Below are positions 25,104 to 34,761 of a DNA stretch of 64,000 nucleotides, in pieces. Source of the DNA: Duganella dendranthematis (lineage in GTDB: Bacteria > Pseudomonadota > Gammaproteobacteria > Burkholderiales > Burkholderiaceae_D). The notes beneath the pieces are model-generated. The model did no database searches and was not told the DNA's origin. It saw only the letters and a list, made by a program, of their open reading frames with translations. Every line of letters begins with the position of its first letter. Position 1 is the stretch's first letter. A program made the translations under genes and the position numbers. The stretch lies in the NCBI RefSeq assembly GCF_012849375.1, contig NZ_CP051684.1, positions 2,728,001 through 2,792,000 of the forward strand, read 5' to 3'.

Positions 25104-25130
25104 GTGCGCTATTCGAATAAGGAGACACGC

Positions 25131-26251
25131 ATGCAATTCCAGCCATGGGACAACCCAATGGGCACCGACGGTTTTGAATTCGTCGAATACGCCGCCCCGA
25201 TCCCAAAGCCCTCGGCGCGCTGTTCGAGAGCATGGGCTTTACCGCCATCGCCCGCCACCGCCACAAGGACGTCACCCTGTACCGGCAGGGAGAGATCAAC
25301 TTCATCATCAACGCCGAGAAGGACTCGTTTGCGCAGCGCTTCGCGCGCCATCATGGTCCATCAGTGTGCGCCATCGGCATCCGCGTGCAGGATGCGGCGT
25401 TTGCCTACAAGTCCATGCTGGAAAAGGGCGCTTGGGGCTTCGATAACAAGACCGGCCCGATGGAACTGAACATCCCGGCCATCAAGGGCGTGGGCGATTC
25501 GCTGATCTATCTGGTGGACCGCTGGCGCGGCAAGAACGCCGATGCTCAGCAAGGCGCGATCGGTGACATCAGCATCTACGATGTGGACTTCGTCGCCATT
25601 CCTGGCGCGCAAGCCAATCCGGTCGGCCATGGCCTGACCTATATCGACCACCTGACCAACAACGTCCACCGCGGCCGCATGAAGGAATGGGCGGACTTCT
25701 ACGAGAAGATGTTCAACTTCCGTGAAGTGCGCTACTTCGACATCGAGGGCAAGCTGACCGGCCTGAAGTCGAAAGCCATGACTTCCCCATGCGGCAAGGT
25801 GCGGATTCCGATCAATGAATCGTCGGACGACAAATCGCAGATCGCCGAGTACCTGGACGAGTACCATGGCGAAGGCATCCAGCACATCGCGCTGGGCACC
25901 GACGATATCTACTCGTCGATCGAAGGCATGAAGAAGACCGGCATCGCCTTCCAGGACACCATCGAGACGTATTATGAGCTGGTGAACCGCCGGCTGCCGA
26001 ACCACGGCGAGCGCCTGGAAGACCTGCGCCGCCTGCGCATCCTGATCGATGGCCAGAGCAACGAGACCGAGCGCGAACTGCTGCTGCAAATCTTCACGCA
26101 GAACGTGATCGGCCCGATCTTCTACGAGATCATCCAGCGCAAGGGCGATCAGGGCTTCGGCGAGGGAAACTTCCGCGCGCTGTTCGAGTCGATCGAGCTG
26201 GATCAGATCAAGCGCGGCGTACTGCAGGACCCAAGCAAGGCCACTGCATAA
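25131..26251 (+). pseudogene. hppD: 4-Hydroxyphenylpyruvate dioxygenase, frameshifted as read (probable sequencing error)
   Basis: It oxidises 4-hydroxyphenylpyruvate to homogentisate in tyrosine catabolism. The ATG at 25131 follows AAGGAGA. The first 24 codons read M-Q-F-Q-P-W-D-N-P-M-G-T-D-G-F-E-F-V-E-Y-A-A-P and then shift. The correct protein resumes in another frame as P-K-A-L-G-A-L-F-E-S-M-G-F-T-A-I-A-R-H-R. One missing G next to CCCCG at about 25195-25200 explains it (CCG-GAT-CCC gives P-D-P). The rest is intact: iron ligands in I-D-H-L-T-N-N-V, I-Q-H-I-A-L-G-T-D-D-I and F-Y-E-I-I-Q-R-K. Restored length is about 373 residues, typical for bacterial HPPD. Confidence 0.88.
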
Positions 26252-26379
26252 AGAGTAGAGTAGTAAGGATAGCGTAGTAAAACAGCCGGTAGCAAAGCAC
26301 ATAGACAGAGCACCGGCGCGAACGCGGCAGAGCCTACCCGGCACTGCCGCGCAGATTCGAGAATATTGGAGACAAGACA

Positions 26380-29300
26380 ATGAATGCACCTCACAAGGGT
26401 TTGCAGTTGGATCCGGCCGACATTACGCTGGACGATAAATGGACCCTGGAACGCGGCCGCGCCTTCATGACCGGCACGCAAGCGCTGATACGCCTGCCGA
26501 TGATGCAGCGTGAGCGCGACCTCAAGGCAGGCCTTAATACTGCAGGCTACATCACCGGCTATCGCGGATCGCCGGTCACCAGCGTCGACATGACGGCGGT
26601 GAAAGCCAAAAAATACCTCGACGCGCACCACGTCAAATTCCATCCCGGGATGAACGAAGACCTGGCGGCGACCGCCGTCTGGGGCACGCAGCAAACCAAT
26701 CTTTTCAAGGACGCCAAATACGACGGCGTCTTCTCCATGTGGTACGGCAAAGGCCCCGGCGTGGACCGCTGCGGCGATGTCTTCAAGCACGCCAACAACG
26801 CCGGCTCGGCCAAGCATGGCGGCGTGCTGGTACTGGCCGGCGATGACCACGCGGCCAAGTCGTCTTCCACCGCGCACCAGTCGGACCACATCCTCAACGC
26901 CTGCGGCATTCCGGTGCTGTACCCTGCCTCGGTGCAGGAGTACATCGACTACGGCCTGCACGCATGGGCAATGAGCCGCTACACCGGCCTGTGGGTGTCG
27001 ATGAAGTGCGTGACCGACATCATCGAATCCGGCGCTGTGGTGGACTTCGATCCGGACCGCGTGCAGATCCAGCTGCCGACCGACTTCGACCTGCCGGAAG
27101 GCGGTTTGAATATCCGCTGGCCGGACACCGTGCTGGATATGGAAGTGCGCATGAACAGCTACAAGTGGTACGCCGCGCTGGCGTACTGCCGCGCCAATAA
27201 GCTGAACAAGATCATCTGGGATTCGCCGAAGCCGAAGATTGGCATCATCACCGCCGGCAAATCCTACCTGGACACGCGCCAGGCGCTGGCCGACCTGGGC
27301 ATCGATGAACAAGCAGCCGCCGACATCGGCATCCGCCTGTACAAGATCGGCATGACCTGGCCGCTGGAAGCGGACGGCGTGCACGAATTCGCCAAGGGCC
27401 TGGACGAGATCCTGGTAGTGGAAGAGAAGCGTCAGATCCTCGAATACGCGCTGAAGGAAGAGCTGTACAACCTGCCGGACGGCGAACGTCCGCGCGTGGT
27501 CGGCAAGTTCGACGACACCGGCGAATGGAGCAACAAGGGCAAGACCGGCCACGGCGACTGGCTGCTGCCGGCGACCTATGAACTGAATCCGGCGCAGATC
27601 GCGCGTGCCATCGCGTCGCGCATCGCCCACTACTGCGCCGGCCATCCTGTGGCCAAGCGCGTGCAGGAACGCGTGGCCTACCTGGAAGCGAAAGAGCTGG
27701 CGCTGAAAACGCTGCCGACCAAGTCCAATCCGCAGACTGACCGCACGCCGTACTTCTGCTCCGGTTGCCCGCACAACTCCTCGACCAAGGTGCCGGAAGG
27801 TTCGCGCGCGCTGGCCGGCATCGGCTGTCACTACATGGTGTTGTGGATGGACCGCGAGACCTCGACCTTTACCCACATGGGTGCGGAGGGTGTAACGTGG
27901 GTCGGGCAGGCGCCGTTCACCAACGAGAAGCACGTATTCACCAACCTGGGTGATGGCACTTACTTCCACTCGGGGATATTGGCGATCCGCGCGGCAGTGG
28001 CGGCCAAGGTCAATATCACCTACAAGATTTTGTTCAACGATGCAGTGGCGATGACCGGCGGCCAGCAGTTCGACGGTCCGCTCGATCCGGGCATGATCTC
28101 GCGCCAGATCGCGGCGGAAGGCGTGACGCCGATTATCGTCGTCACCGACGAACCAGAAAAATACCCGGCCGATTACAAATGGGCGGAAGGCGTCACCGTG
28201 CGCCATCGCAGCGAATTGATGGACGTGCAGCGCGAACTGCGCGACAAGCCGGGCGTGTCGGCCATGATTTACGACCAGACCTGCGCGTCCGAGAAGCGCC
28301 GCCGCCGGAAGCGTAACGAATATCCGGATCCAGCCAAGCGCGCCGTCATCAACGAGGCGGTGTGCGAAGGCTGCGGCGACTGCTCAGTGCAGTCCAACTG
28401 CCTGTCGGTGGAGCCGCTGGAGACGGACCTGGGCCGCAAGCGCCAGATCAATCAATCGTCGTGCAACAAGGACTTCTCCTGCACCACCGGTTTCTGCCCG
28501 AGCTTTGTGACGGTGGAAGGCGGTGCGCTGAAGAAGCCGAAGAAGGCCGCAGTGGGCGAAGGCCCGGCCGTGGTGCTGCCTATGCCGGTGTTGCCGTCGA
28601 CCGAGACGCCGTTCGGCATCCTGATCACCGGTATCGGCGGTACCGGTGTGGTGACCGTCGGCCAGATCCTGGCCATGGCGGCGCACGTCGAAAACAAAGG
28701 TGCGATTGTGCTGGATATGAGCGGCCTGGCGCAAAAGGGCGGTCCGGTGATGTCGCACGTACGCCTGGCGGATCATCAGAGCGACCTGCATTCGACCCGC
28801 GTTGGCACGGGCAGCGCCGATCTGGTGATCGGCTGCGACCTGATCGTCACCGCGTCGCGCGACGCCTTGTCGCGCATGGGCGAAGGCCGCACGCATGCGA
28901 TGATCAACTCGACCGGTTCCTCAACCGCCGCTTTCGTCAAGAATCCGGACTGGCAGTTCCCTGATGCCGGCTCGCGTGGCGAAATCATCCGCGCCTGCGG
29001 CAACGACAACGTCGATTTCGTCGATGCCGGCCAGATCGCCACCGCGCTGATGGGCGACTCCATCGCCACCAATATGTTCATGCTCGGCTACGCCTTCCAG
29101 AAAGGCTTTGTGCCGCTGAGCGAAGCGTCGCTGATCAAGGCGATTGAACTGAACGGCGTATCGGTCGCTTTCAACAAAGCCGCCTTTAACTGGGGCCGCA
29201 CCGCCGCGCATGACCTGGCGTCGGTGACCAAGCTGACCGCACCGGCCAAGGTGATCGAGTTCAAACGCATCCAGACGCTGGACGACATCATCGCCAAGCG

Positions 29301-29955
29301 TGTGGAACTGCTGACCGCGTATCAGGATGCGAATTATGCTAAACAGTATAAATCGTTTGTCGATCAGGTTCGCGCGGAAGAGGCAAAGCTGGGCAAGAGC
29401 ACCCGCCTGGCCGAAGCCGTCGCCCGCTACTACTATAAGCTGATGGCCTACAAGGACGAATACGAAGTCGCCCGCCTGTACACCGACGGCGCCTTCCAGC
29501 AGAAAATCGCCGGCATGTTCGAGGGCGACATCAAGCTGAAATTCCACCTGGCGCCGCCGCTGATGGCCAAGCATGACGCGCAGGGCCACTTGATCAAGAA
29601 AGAATTCGGCCCATGGATGATGAAGGCGTTCGGCGTGCTGGCCAAGTTTAAAGGCCTGCGCGGCACGGCGTTGGATATTTTCGGCTATACGGCAGAACGC
29701 AAAATGGAGCGCGCGCTGATCGGCGAGTACCGCGACACGGTGGCCGGCCTGCTGCCCAAGTTGACGGCCGAGAACCTGACGCAAGCCGTCGCCATCGCCA
29801 GCATCCCGGAAGACATCCGCGGTTACGGCCACGTGAAGGAGCGCCACCTGGCGGCGGCCAAGCAGAAGGAGGCCGCGCTACTGGCCAGCTTCGGCAAGCC
29901 GGTAACGGTGGAGCTGCATCGCGTGGGCGGTATGACGGAAACACACGCTGCCTGA
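26380..29955 (+). CDS. Fused indolepyruvate ferredoxin oxidoreductase (IorA-IorB type)
   Basis: 1191 residues. It decarboxylates aryl pyruvates to aryl-acetyl-CoA with thiamine diphosphate and Fe-S clusters. Order of domains: pyrimidine-binding region (G-Y-R-G-S-P-V-T-S), TPP-binding region (F-C-S-G-C-P-H-N-S-S, G-D-G-T-Y-F-H-S-G), a cysteine cluster (C-E-G-C-G-D-C, C-N-K-D-F-S-C-T-T-G-F-C-P) and a C-terminal gamma-like domain (G-I-G-G-T-G-V-V-T-V-G-Q-I-L). Such single-chain forms are common in proteobacteria that degrade aromatic amino acids. It lies 128 bp behind hppD and ends at a clear terminator, so it probably shares the hppD transcript. Confidence 0.93.
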   Translation: MNAPHKGLQLDPADITLDDKWTLERGRAFMTGTQALIRLPMMQRERDLKAGLNTAGYITGYRGSPVTSVDMTAVKAKKYLDAHHVKFHPGMNEDLAATAVWGTQQTNLFKDAKYDGVFSMWYGKGPGVDRCGDVFKHANNAGSAKHGGVLVLAGDDHAAKSSSTAHQSDHILNACGIPVLYPASVQEYIDYGLHAWAMSRYTGLWVSMKCVTDIIESGAVVDFDPDRVQIQLPTDFDLPEGGLNIRWPDTVLDMEVRMNSYKWYAALAYCRANKLNKIIWDSPKPKIGIITAGKSYLDTRQALADLGIDEQAAADIGIRLYKIGMTWPLEADGVHEFAKGLDEILVVEEKRQILEYALKEELYNLPDGERPRVVGKFDDTGEWSNKGKTGHGDWLLPATYELNPAQIARAIASRIAHYCAGHPVAKRVQERVAYLEAKELALKTLPTKSNPQTDRTPYFCSGCPHNSSTKVPEGSRALAGIGCHYMVLWMDRETSTFTHMGAEGVTWVGQAPFTNEKHVFTNLGDGTYFHSGILAIRAAVAAKVNITYKILFNDAVAMTGGQQFDGPLDPGMISRQIAAEGVTPIIVVTDEPEKYPADYKWAEGVTVRHRSELMDVQRELRDKPGVSAMIYDQTCASEKRRRRKRNEYPDPAKRAVINEAVCEGCGDCSVQSNCLSVEPLETDLGRKRQINQSSCNKDFSCTTGFCPSFVTVEGGALKKPKKAAVGEGPAVVLPMPVLPSTETPFGILITGIGGTGVVTVGQILAMAAHVENKGAIVLDMSGLAQKGGPVMSHVRLADHQSDLHSTRVGTGSADLVIGCDLIVTASRDALSRMGEGRTHAMINSTGSSTAAFVKNPDWQFPDAGSRGEIIRACGNDNVDFVDAGQIATALMGDSIATNMFMLGYAFQKGFVPLSEASLIKAIELNGVSVAFNKAAFNWGRTAAHDLASVTKLTAPAKVIEFKRIQTLDDIIAKRVELLTAYQDANYAKQYKSFVDQVRAEEAKLGKSTRLAEAVARYYYKLMAYKDEYEVARLYTDGAFQQKIAGMFEGDIKLKFHLAPPLMAKHDAQGHLIKKEFGPWMMKAFGVLAKFKGLRGTALDIFGYTAERKMERALIGEYRDTVAGLLPKLTAENLTQAVAIASIPEDIRGYGHVKERHLAAAKQKEAALLASFGKPVTVELHRVGGMTETHAA

Positions 29956-29973
29956 TTCTCCGGACAGCAATTG

Positions 29974-29998
29974 GCGGCCCTGCGGGCCGCTTTTTTTT
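29974..29998 (+). terminator. Rho-independent terminator after the indolepyruvate oxidoreductase gene
   Basis: GCGGCCC (29974-29980) pairs with GGGCCGC (29984-29990) over TGC, followed by eight T (29991-29998). Confidence 0.95.
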
Positions 29999-30000
29999 AT

Positions 30001-30018
30001 CTGTTCATTTCTGAACAG
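30001..30018 (+). promoter_or_regulatory. Candidate enhancer-binding-protein site (UAS palindrome)
   Basis: CTGTTCATTTCTGAACAG is a perfect 7-bp inverted repeat around TTTC, starting three bases after the terminator T run and 63 bp upstream of a sigma-54 promoter. A further half site GTGTTCG follows at about 30023-30030. Distance and symmetry fit an upstream activating sequence for a bacterial enhancer-binding protein; none is encoded in this window. Confidence 0.5.
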
Positions 30019-30080
30019 TGCTAGTGTTCGAATACGGCCGTTGTGTCGTCCAAGCGCGGCCAGGCCGCAGTTTCGGGTCA

Positions 30081-30096
30081 TGGCATGGCTTTTGCA
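30081..30096 (+). promoter_or_regulatory. Sigma-54 (RpoN) promoter of the permease gene
   Basis: TGGCATGGCTTTTGCA matches the TGGCAY-R-N4-TTGCA consensus, with GG at 30082-30083 and GC at 30094-30095 separated by exactly 10 bp. Transcription would start near 30107, 27 bp before the permease ATG. Confidence 0.72.
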
Positions 30097-30133
30097 GTAA
30101 AGCCGGCATGCACTCAAAAATAATCGAAACACC

Positions 30134-32524
30134 ATGATTTTGCGCGATTTCAGGATTGGCTGGCGCCTGCTGCTGCAACACCCTGCATATTCGCTTGTCG
30201 TCACCGGCGGGCTGGCGATCGGCTTTGCCGCCTGTTTTTTATTGTTCGGCTATGTGGCGTTCTGCCTCAACTACAACAGCACCATCCCGGATAACGATCG
30301 TCTGGTGCTGGTCAAGCAGCGCATCAATATCTTCCCGCGCCCCGAGTGGGAGGCGATTGCCTTCCTGCCACTGCGCGATGTGGCGCTGGCCAGCGGGATG
30401 GTCGCGCAGGCTAGCATCGCCAAGCAGATCGATGTGCCGCTGCGTGTTGGCAGCGAACTGCGGGCGGTCAACCTGCAAATAGTCGATGCTGCGTTCCAGT
30501 CCATGTTCGCGGTAGCCGCGCTGGAAGGCGACCTGTCGGCCGCGCTGACGCAGGTCGACGGCCTCGCCTTGACCGTCAGCGGTGCGCGCAAGCTGTTCGG
30601 CGGCGACACTGTGCTGGGTCGAACGGTCGATGTGGGTGGCGCCGTGTTGCAGGTGCGGGCGCTGTTGCCCGATCCGCCGGCCAACAGCACCCAGCTGTAT
30701 GAAGCGCTGGCGGGGACCAACAGCAGCGCATGGCGTGAGCGCGAGACGGCCATGACCAACTGGACCCGGGCCGGCCTGTATCTGAAGCTCAAGCCCGGCG
30801 CGTCGAGTGTGGCGCTCACCGCGCTGCTCCAGCAGGCCAGCGACCGCTCGCCATTGACGCAGCAGATGCGCTCCGTCGCCGCCGGCATGCTCAATGGCGG
30901 CAAGGTATCCGACATCGGACTGCTGCCGCTGCGTGATGCGTATTTTGACGCAGATCTGGCTGCAGGCCACACCGCAGAACATTATGGTCAACGCAGCAGC
31001 GTGTATAGCCTGGCGGCCGGCGGCTTGCTGATTCTGCTGCTGGCGACGATCAACTATGTCAACCTGGCGACGGTGCGCACGCTGCGGCGCCAGCGCGAAA
31101 TCGGCATCAGCAAGCTGCTGGGGGCCGGCGCGTGGCGGCTGGCGCGGCAATTCCTCAGCGAGGCGGTACTGACCACGGTGCTGGCGGCCGGCGCCGGGTT
31201 GATACTGGCATGGCTGCTGCTGCCGGTGTTTTCGGACCTGGTCAACCGCCCGCTGGACGGCATCTTCACCTGGCGTGCCTGCGCGGTCGCGCTGGCGTTC
31301 GCCGTCTGCACCGATGTGTGCGCCGGCGCCTATCCAGCATGGCTGGCGCATCACGCGCTGCCCGGTCCCGCGCTGGCGGGACGCGGCAATACCGAAATCA
31401 TCGCCGGCCTGTGGATCCGGCGCGTGCTGACGATTGCGCAATTTTCCAGTGCGATGGCCTTGAGCGCGATGGCGCTGGCGGTGAGCTGGCAAACGTATTT
31501 CGCCAGCCACGCTTCGCCGGGCTTCGATCCGGCGTATCTGCTGGTGCTGCCGTTGCCGTCCTATGCGCGGGATACGCCGCTCAATGCCGGCTTTGTGGAA
31601 CAGCTGCGGCGTCTGCCGGGGATTGAAGGCGTGGCCGCTATTTCGGAAGCGGTGGGGCGCGAGGGCGCCAGGAGCACCAACCGCCTGCGCGGCAAGGACG
31701 GCCACGACGTCTCGATGGAGGCCAAATACGTCAGCCCCGAATGGTTCGAGGTGCACCGGCTGCACGCAGTGTATGGCGAGACTTTCGATGCCCGGCGCGA
31801 CGCTGTCGACAATCTGCAGTCCGGCCGGGTGATGGTCAACGCCGCCGGCGCGCTGGCGCTGGGCTATGCGACGCCGCAGGAGGCGGTCGGCAAACTGGTG
31901 ACGACGGATTACCGCATCATCGGCATCGCGCCGGAGATCCGCTTCCAGGGCGTGCGCGCGCCGTCGCGCGCCGTGGTGTACCTGGTGCGGCCGGAACCGG
32001 TGCTGAGCATTCGCACCGGCGACAGCCTGCAAGCTTCCTATGACAATATCGCGCCGCTGTGGCGCCGCCACTTCCCGAACGACATCATGGAGATCAAGAC
32101 GCAGCAAGCGGTGCTGGCCGAACGCTACGCCGATGATGCGCGCCTGATGCGCATCCTTGCCGCCGCCAGCGCGATCGCGATCGCCCTGGCGGGCTTCGGC
32201 ATCTACGTGCTGTCGGCCTACAGTGTGCAGCGGCGCCGGCGCGAGATCGTGCTGCGCAAGCTGCATGGCGCGGGGCGTATCGACATCGCGTTGCTGATGG
32301 TGCGCGAATTTTCCATGCCTGTCGCCGCCGGCGCCTTAATCGGACTGCCGCTGGCCTGGCTGGCGATCCAGCGCTACCTGGCCGGCTACGCGGAGCGGGC
32401 GCCGATGGGCGTGTGGCCGCTGGCCGCCGCTGTGGCACTGGCGCTGTTGCTGGCATTGCTGGCCACTGCCCGCCACACGCTGGCCGCGCTGCGCATGTCG
32501 CCGTCGCTGGCGTTACACGATTGA
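30134..32524 (+). CDS. FtsX/MacB-type ABC transporter permease (orphan)
   Basis: 796 residues. Layout: an N-terminal membrane helix (V-V-T-G-G-L-A-I-G-F-A-A-C-F-L-L-F-G-Y), a periplasmic MacB-like core domain, a first FtsX block (Y-S-L-A-A-G-G-L-L-I-L-L-L-A-T-I-N-Y-V-N-L-A-T-V-R-T, then R-Q-R-E-I-G-I-S-K-L-L-G-A), a second periplasmic domain, and a second FtsX block near the C-terminus (R-R-R-E-I-V-L-R-K-L-H-G-A). No ATPase, membrane-fusion or outer membrane partner lies beside it in this window. The sigma-54 promoter and palindrome upstream suggest activation by an enhancer-binding protein. Substrate unknown. Confidence 0.88.
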   Translation: MILRDFRIGWRLLLQHPAYSLVVTGGLAIGFAACFLLFGYVAFCLNYNSTIPDNDRLVLVKQRINIFPRPEWEAIAFLPLRDVALASGMVAQASIAKQIDVPLRVGSELRAVNLQIVDAAFQSMFAVAALEGDLSAALTQVDGLALTVSGARKLFGGDTVLGRTVDVGGAVLQVRALLPDPPANSTQLYEALAGTNSSAWRERETAMTNWTRAGLYLKLKPGASSVALTALLQQASDRSPLTQQMRSVAAGMLNGGKVSDIGLLPLRDAYFDADLAAGHTAEHYGQRSSVYSLAAGGLLILLLATINYVNLATVRTLRRQREIGISKLLGAGAWRLARQFLSEAVLTTVLAAGAGLILAWLLLPVFSDLVNRPLDGIFTWRACAVALAFAVCTDVCAGAYPAWLAHHALPGPALAGRGNTEIIAGLWIRRVLTIAQFSSAMALSAMALAVSWQTYFASHASPGFDPAYLLVLPLPSYARDTPLNAGFVEQLRRLPGIEGVAAISEAVGREGARSTNRLRGKDGHDVSMEAKYVSPEWFEVHRLHAVYGETFDARRDAVDNLQSGRVMVNAAGALALGYATPQEAVGKLVTTDYRIIGIAPEIRFQGVRAPSRAVVYLVRPEPVLSIRTGDSLQASYDNIAPLWRRHFPNDIMEIKTQQAVLAERYADDARLMRILAAASAIAIALAGFGIYVLSAYSVQRRRREIVLRKLHGAGRIDIALLMVREFSMPVAAGALIGLPLAWLAIQRYLAGYAERAPMGVWPLAAAVALALLLALLATARHTLAALRMSPSLALHD

Positions 32525-32559
32525 TTTTTTTTCTGACTGTCCAATCCGGAGTACATCAC

Positions 32560-34644
32560 ATGCATCTGTATCAAAAAATCGCCAGCGCCGCGCTGATCGG
32601 CCTGGCGTTGCTGGGACACGCGCGCGCGCAGGAGACCGACCCTTATTTGTGGCTGGAAGAAGTTCACGGCGCCAAGCCAATGGAGTGGGTGGCCGCGCAC
32701 AACGCAGCCTCGTTGAGCGAGTTGCAGGCGCGGCCCGAATACAAGGAAATCCAGCAAAGCGTGCAAACCATGTTGAACTCCAGCGCGCGCCTGCCCGACG
32801 TCACCATGCACGGTGGCTTCCTCTACAACTTCTGGGTGGACGCCAGCCATCAGCGCGGCGTGTGGCGGCGGGCGACAATGGCGCAGTACCGTCGCGCCGC
32901 GCCGGCATGGGAAACCGTACTCGATCTCGATCAGTTGGCCGCCACCGAAAATGAAAAATGGGTGTGGCACGACGTCGTCTGCCTGGCGCCGAAGGCGGAA
33001 CGCTGCCTGGTGTTGCTGTCGCGCGGCGGCGGTGATGCCCACGTGGTGCGCGAATTCGACATGGCCACGCGCCGCTTCGTCGACGATGGTTTCACGCTGC
33101 CCGAGGCCAAGACCGACGTGGCGTGGATAGACCGCGATACGCTGCTGGTCGCTACCGACTTCGGCCCCGGCTCGACCACCACATCCGGGTACGCGCGCGT
33201 CGTCAAGGAATGGAAGCGCGGCACGCCGCTGAGCGCCGCGCGCACGCTGTATGAAGGAAAAACGGACGACATGCGCGTGTCGGCCGAGAAGAAATTCACG
33301 CCAGGTCACGCGTATCAATTCGTCACGCGCACGGTCAACTTCTACAGCAGCGAGTTATTCCTGCGCGAGGGCGGCAAGCTGACCAAGGTAGCCGTGCCGG
33401 CCGACGCCCAGACCTATACGCTGGACGGTCAACTGATTATCCAGCTTAATTCCGATTGGGATGTGAATGGCGTCCATTATCCGGAAGGCGTGCTGCTGGC
33501 CACGGACCTGCGCCGCTTCATGCGTGGCGAACGACATTTCGCAGTGCTGTTCACGCCCACGCCGGCCAGTTCGCTGGACGGCGTCACCGTCACGCGCGGC
33601 GCGCTGCTGTTGAACGTGCTGGATAACGTCCGCAACCGGCTGGTGGAGGCGCGTCTGCTCAACGGCCAATGGCGTCAGCGCAAAGTTGACGCGCCGGCGT
33701 TCGGCCAGTTGAGCGCGACCGCGCTCGATGCGCTGGCGTCCGACGATTACATCCTGAAGGTGACCGACTTCCTGCATCCAACTACCACTTACCTGGCGCG
33801 CGTCGGTAGCGATCAACGCACCATGCTCAAGTCGATGCCGGCGTTTTTCGACGGCGAGCCTTATACCGTTCAGCAGTTCCACGCCGTGTCGAAAGATGGC
33901 ACGCGGGTGCCGTACTTCGTGGTGATGGACAAGCGCGCGCCGATGGACGGCAGCAATCCCACGCTGCTGAACGCCTACGGCGGCTTCCAGCTGCCGATGA
34001 AGCCTTACTATCTAGGCCCGATGGGCGATACGTGGCTCAAGCATGGCGGCGTGTATGTGCTGGCGAATATCCGTGGCGGCGGCGAATTCGGTCCGGCGTG
34101 GCATCAGGCGGCGGTCAAGCAAAACCGCCAGCGCGCGTTCGACGATTTCCTGGCCGTGGCGGAGGATCTGATCGCCCGCAAGATCACCAGTCCGCGCCAT
34201 CTGGGCATCTCCGGCCGCAGCAACGGTGGCCTGCTGGTGGGCGCCGCGCTGACCCAGCGTCCGGACCTGTTCAACGCCGTGGTCTGCGGCGCGCCGCTGC
34301 TGGACATGAGACGCTTCAGCAAGCTGCTGGCCGGCGCCTCGTGGATCGCCGAGTACGGCGACCCGGACGATCCGGAACAGTGGGCCTACATTGGCAAATA
34401 CTCGCCGTACCAGAATGTGCGGGAGGACCAGCACTACCCGCGCGTTCTGTTCATCACCTCGACCAGCGACGATCGCGTCCACCCGGGGCACGCGCGCAAG
34501 ATGGCCGCCAGGATGCAGCAGCAGGGGCACGACGTGCTGTACTGGGAGAACACCGAGGGCGGCCACGCCGCTGCTGCGTCCATCGCGCAGGAGGTGCAAC
34601 TGTGGGCGGTGACCTACAGCTTCCTGCTGGAGCAGCTTAAATAA
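32560..34644 (+). CDS. Prolyl oligopeptidase family serine peptidase (S9), exported
   Basis: 694 residues from the ATG at 32560; the frame is open further upstream, but this start gives a signal peptide (M-H-L-Y-Q-K-I-A-S-A-A-L-I-G-L-A-L-L-G-H-A-R-A) and has CCGGAG before it. An N-terminal beta-propeller (D-P-Y-L-W-L-E-E-V-H-G) precedes an alpha/beta-hydrolase domain. Catalytic triad: Ser in G-R-S-N-G-G-L-L, Asp in S-T-S-D-D-R-V-H-P, His in E-G-G-H-A-A-A. It cleaves after proline in short peptides, here in the periplasm. It lies 35 bp after the permease and may share its transcript; a TonB receptor follows. Confidence 0.93.
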   Translation: MHLYQKIASAALIGLALLGHARAQETDPYLWLEEVHGAKPMEWVAAHNAASLSELQARPEYKEIQQSVQTMLNSSARLPDVTMHGGFLYNFWVDASHQRGVWRRATMAQYRRAAPAWETVLDLDQLAATENEKWVWHDVVCLAPKAERCLVLLSRGGGDAHVVREFDMATRRFVDDGFTLPEAKTDVAWIDRDTLLVATDFGPGSTTTSGYARVVKEWKRGTPLSAARTLYEGKTDDMRVSAEKKFTPGHAYQFVTRTVNFYSSELFLREGGKLTKVAVPADAQTYTLDGQLIIQLNSDWDVNGVHYPEGVLLATDLRRFMRGERHFAVLFTPTPASSLDGVTVTRGALLLNVLDNVRNRLVEARLLNGQWRQRKVDAPAFGQLSATALDALASDDYILKVTDFLHPTTTYLARVGSDQRTMLKSMPAFFDGEPYTVQQFHAVSKDGTRVPYFVVMDKRAPMDGSNPTLLNAYGGFQLPMKPYYLGPMGDTWLKHGGVYVLANIRGGGEFGPAWHQAAVKQNRQRAFDDFLAVAEDLIARKITSPRHLGISGRSNGGLLVGAALTQRPDLFNAVVCGAPLLDMRRFSKLLAGASWIAEYGDPDDPEQWAYIGKYSPYQNVREDQHYPRVLFITSTSDDRVHPGHARKMAARMQQQGHDVLYWENTEGGHAAAASIAQEVQLWAVTYSFLLEQLK

Positions 34645-34761
34645 TCAACAACATGAAACAACTTTATTCAGATTATCGTATAAGCATGTAAGAAAACATT
34701 CGTTCAGTAATAGTTTTGGTTTTGCTAAGGTGTCGACCTTTTCAGTCCTGAAATATTTACA

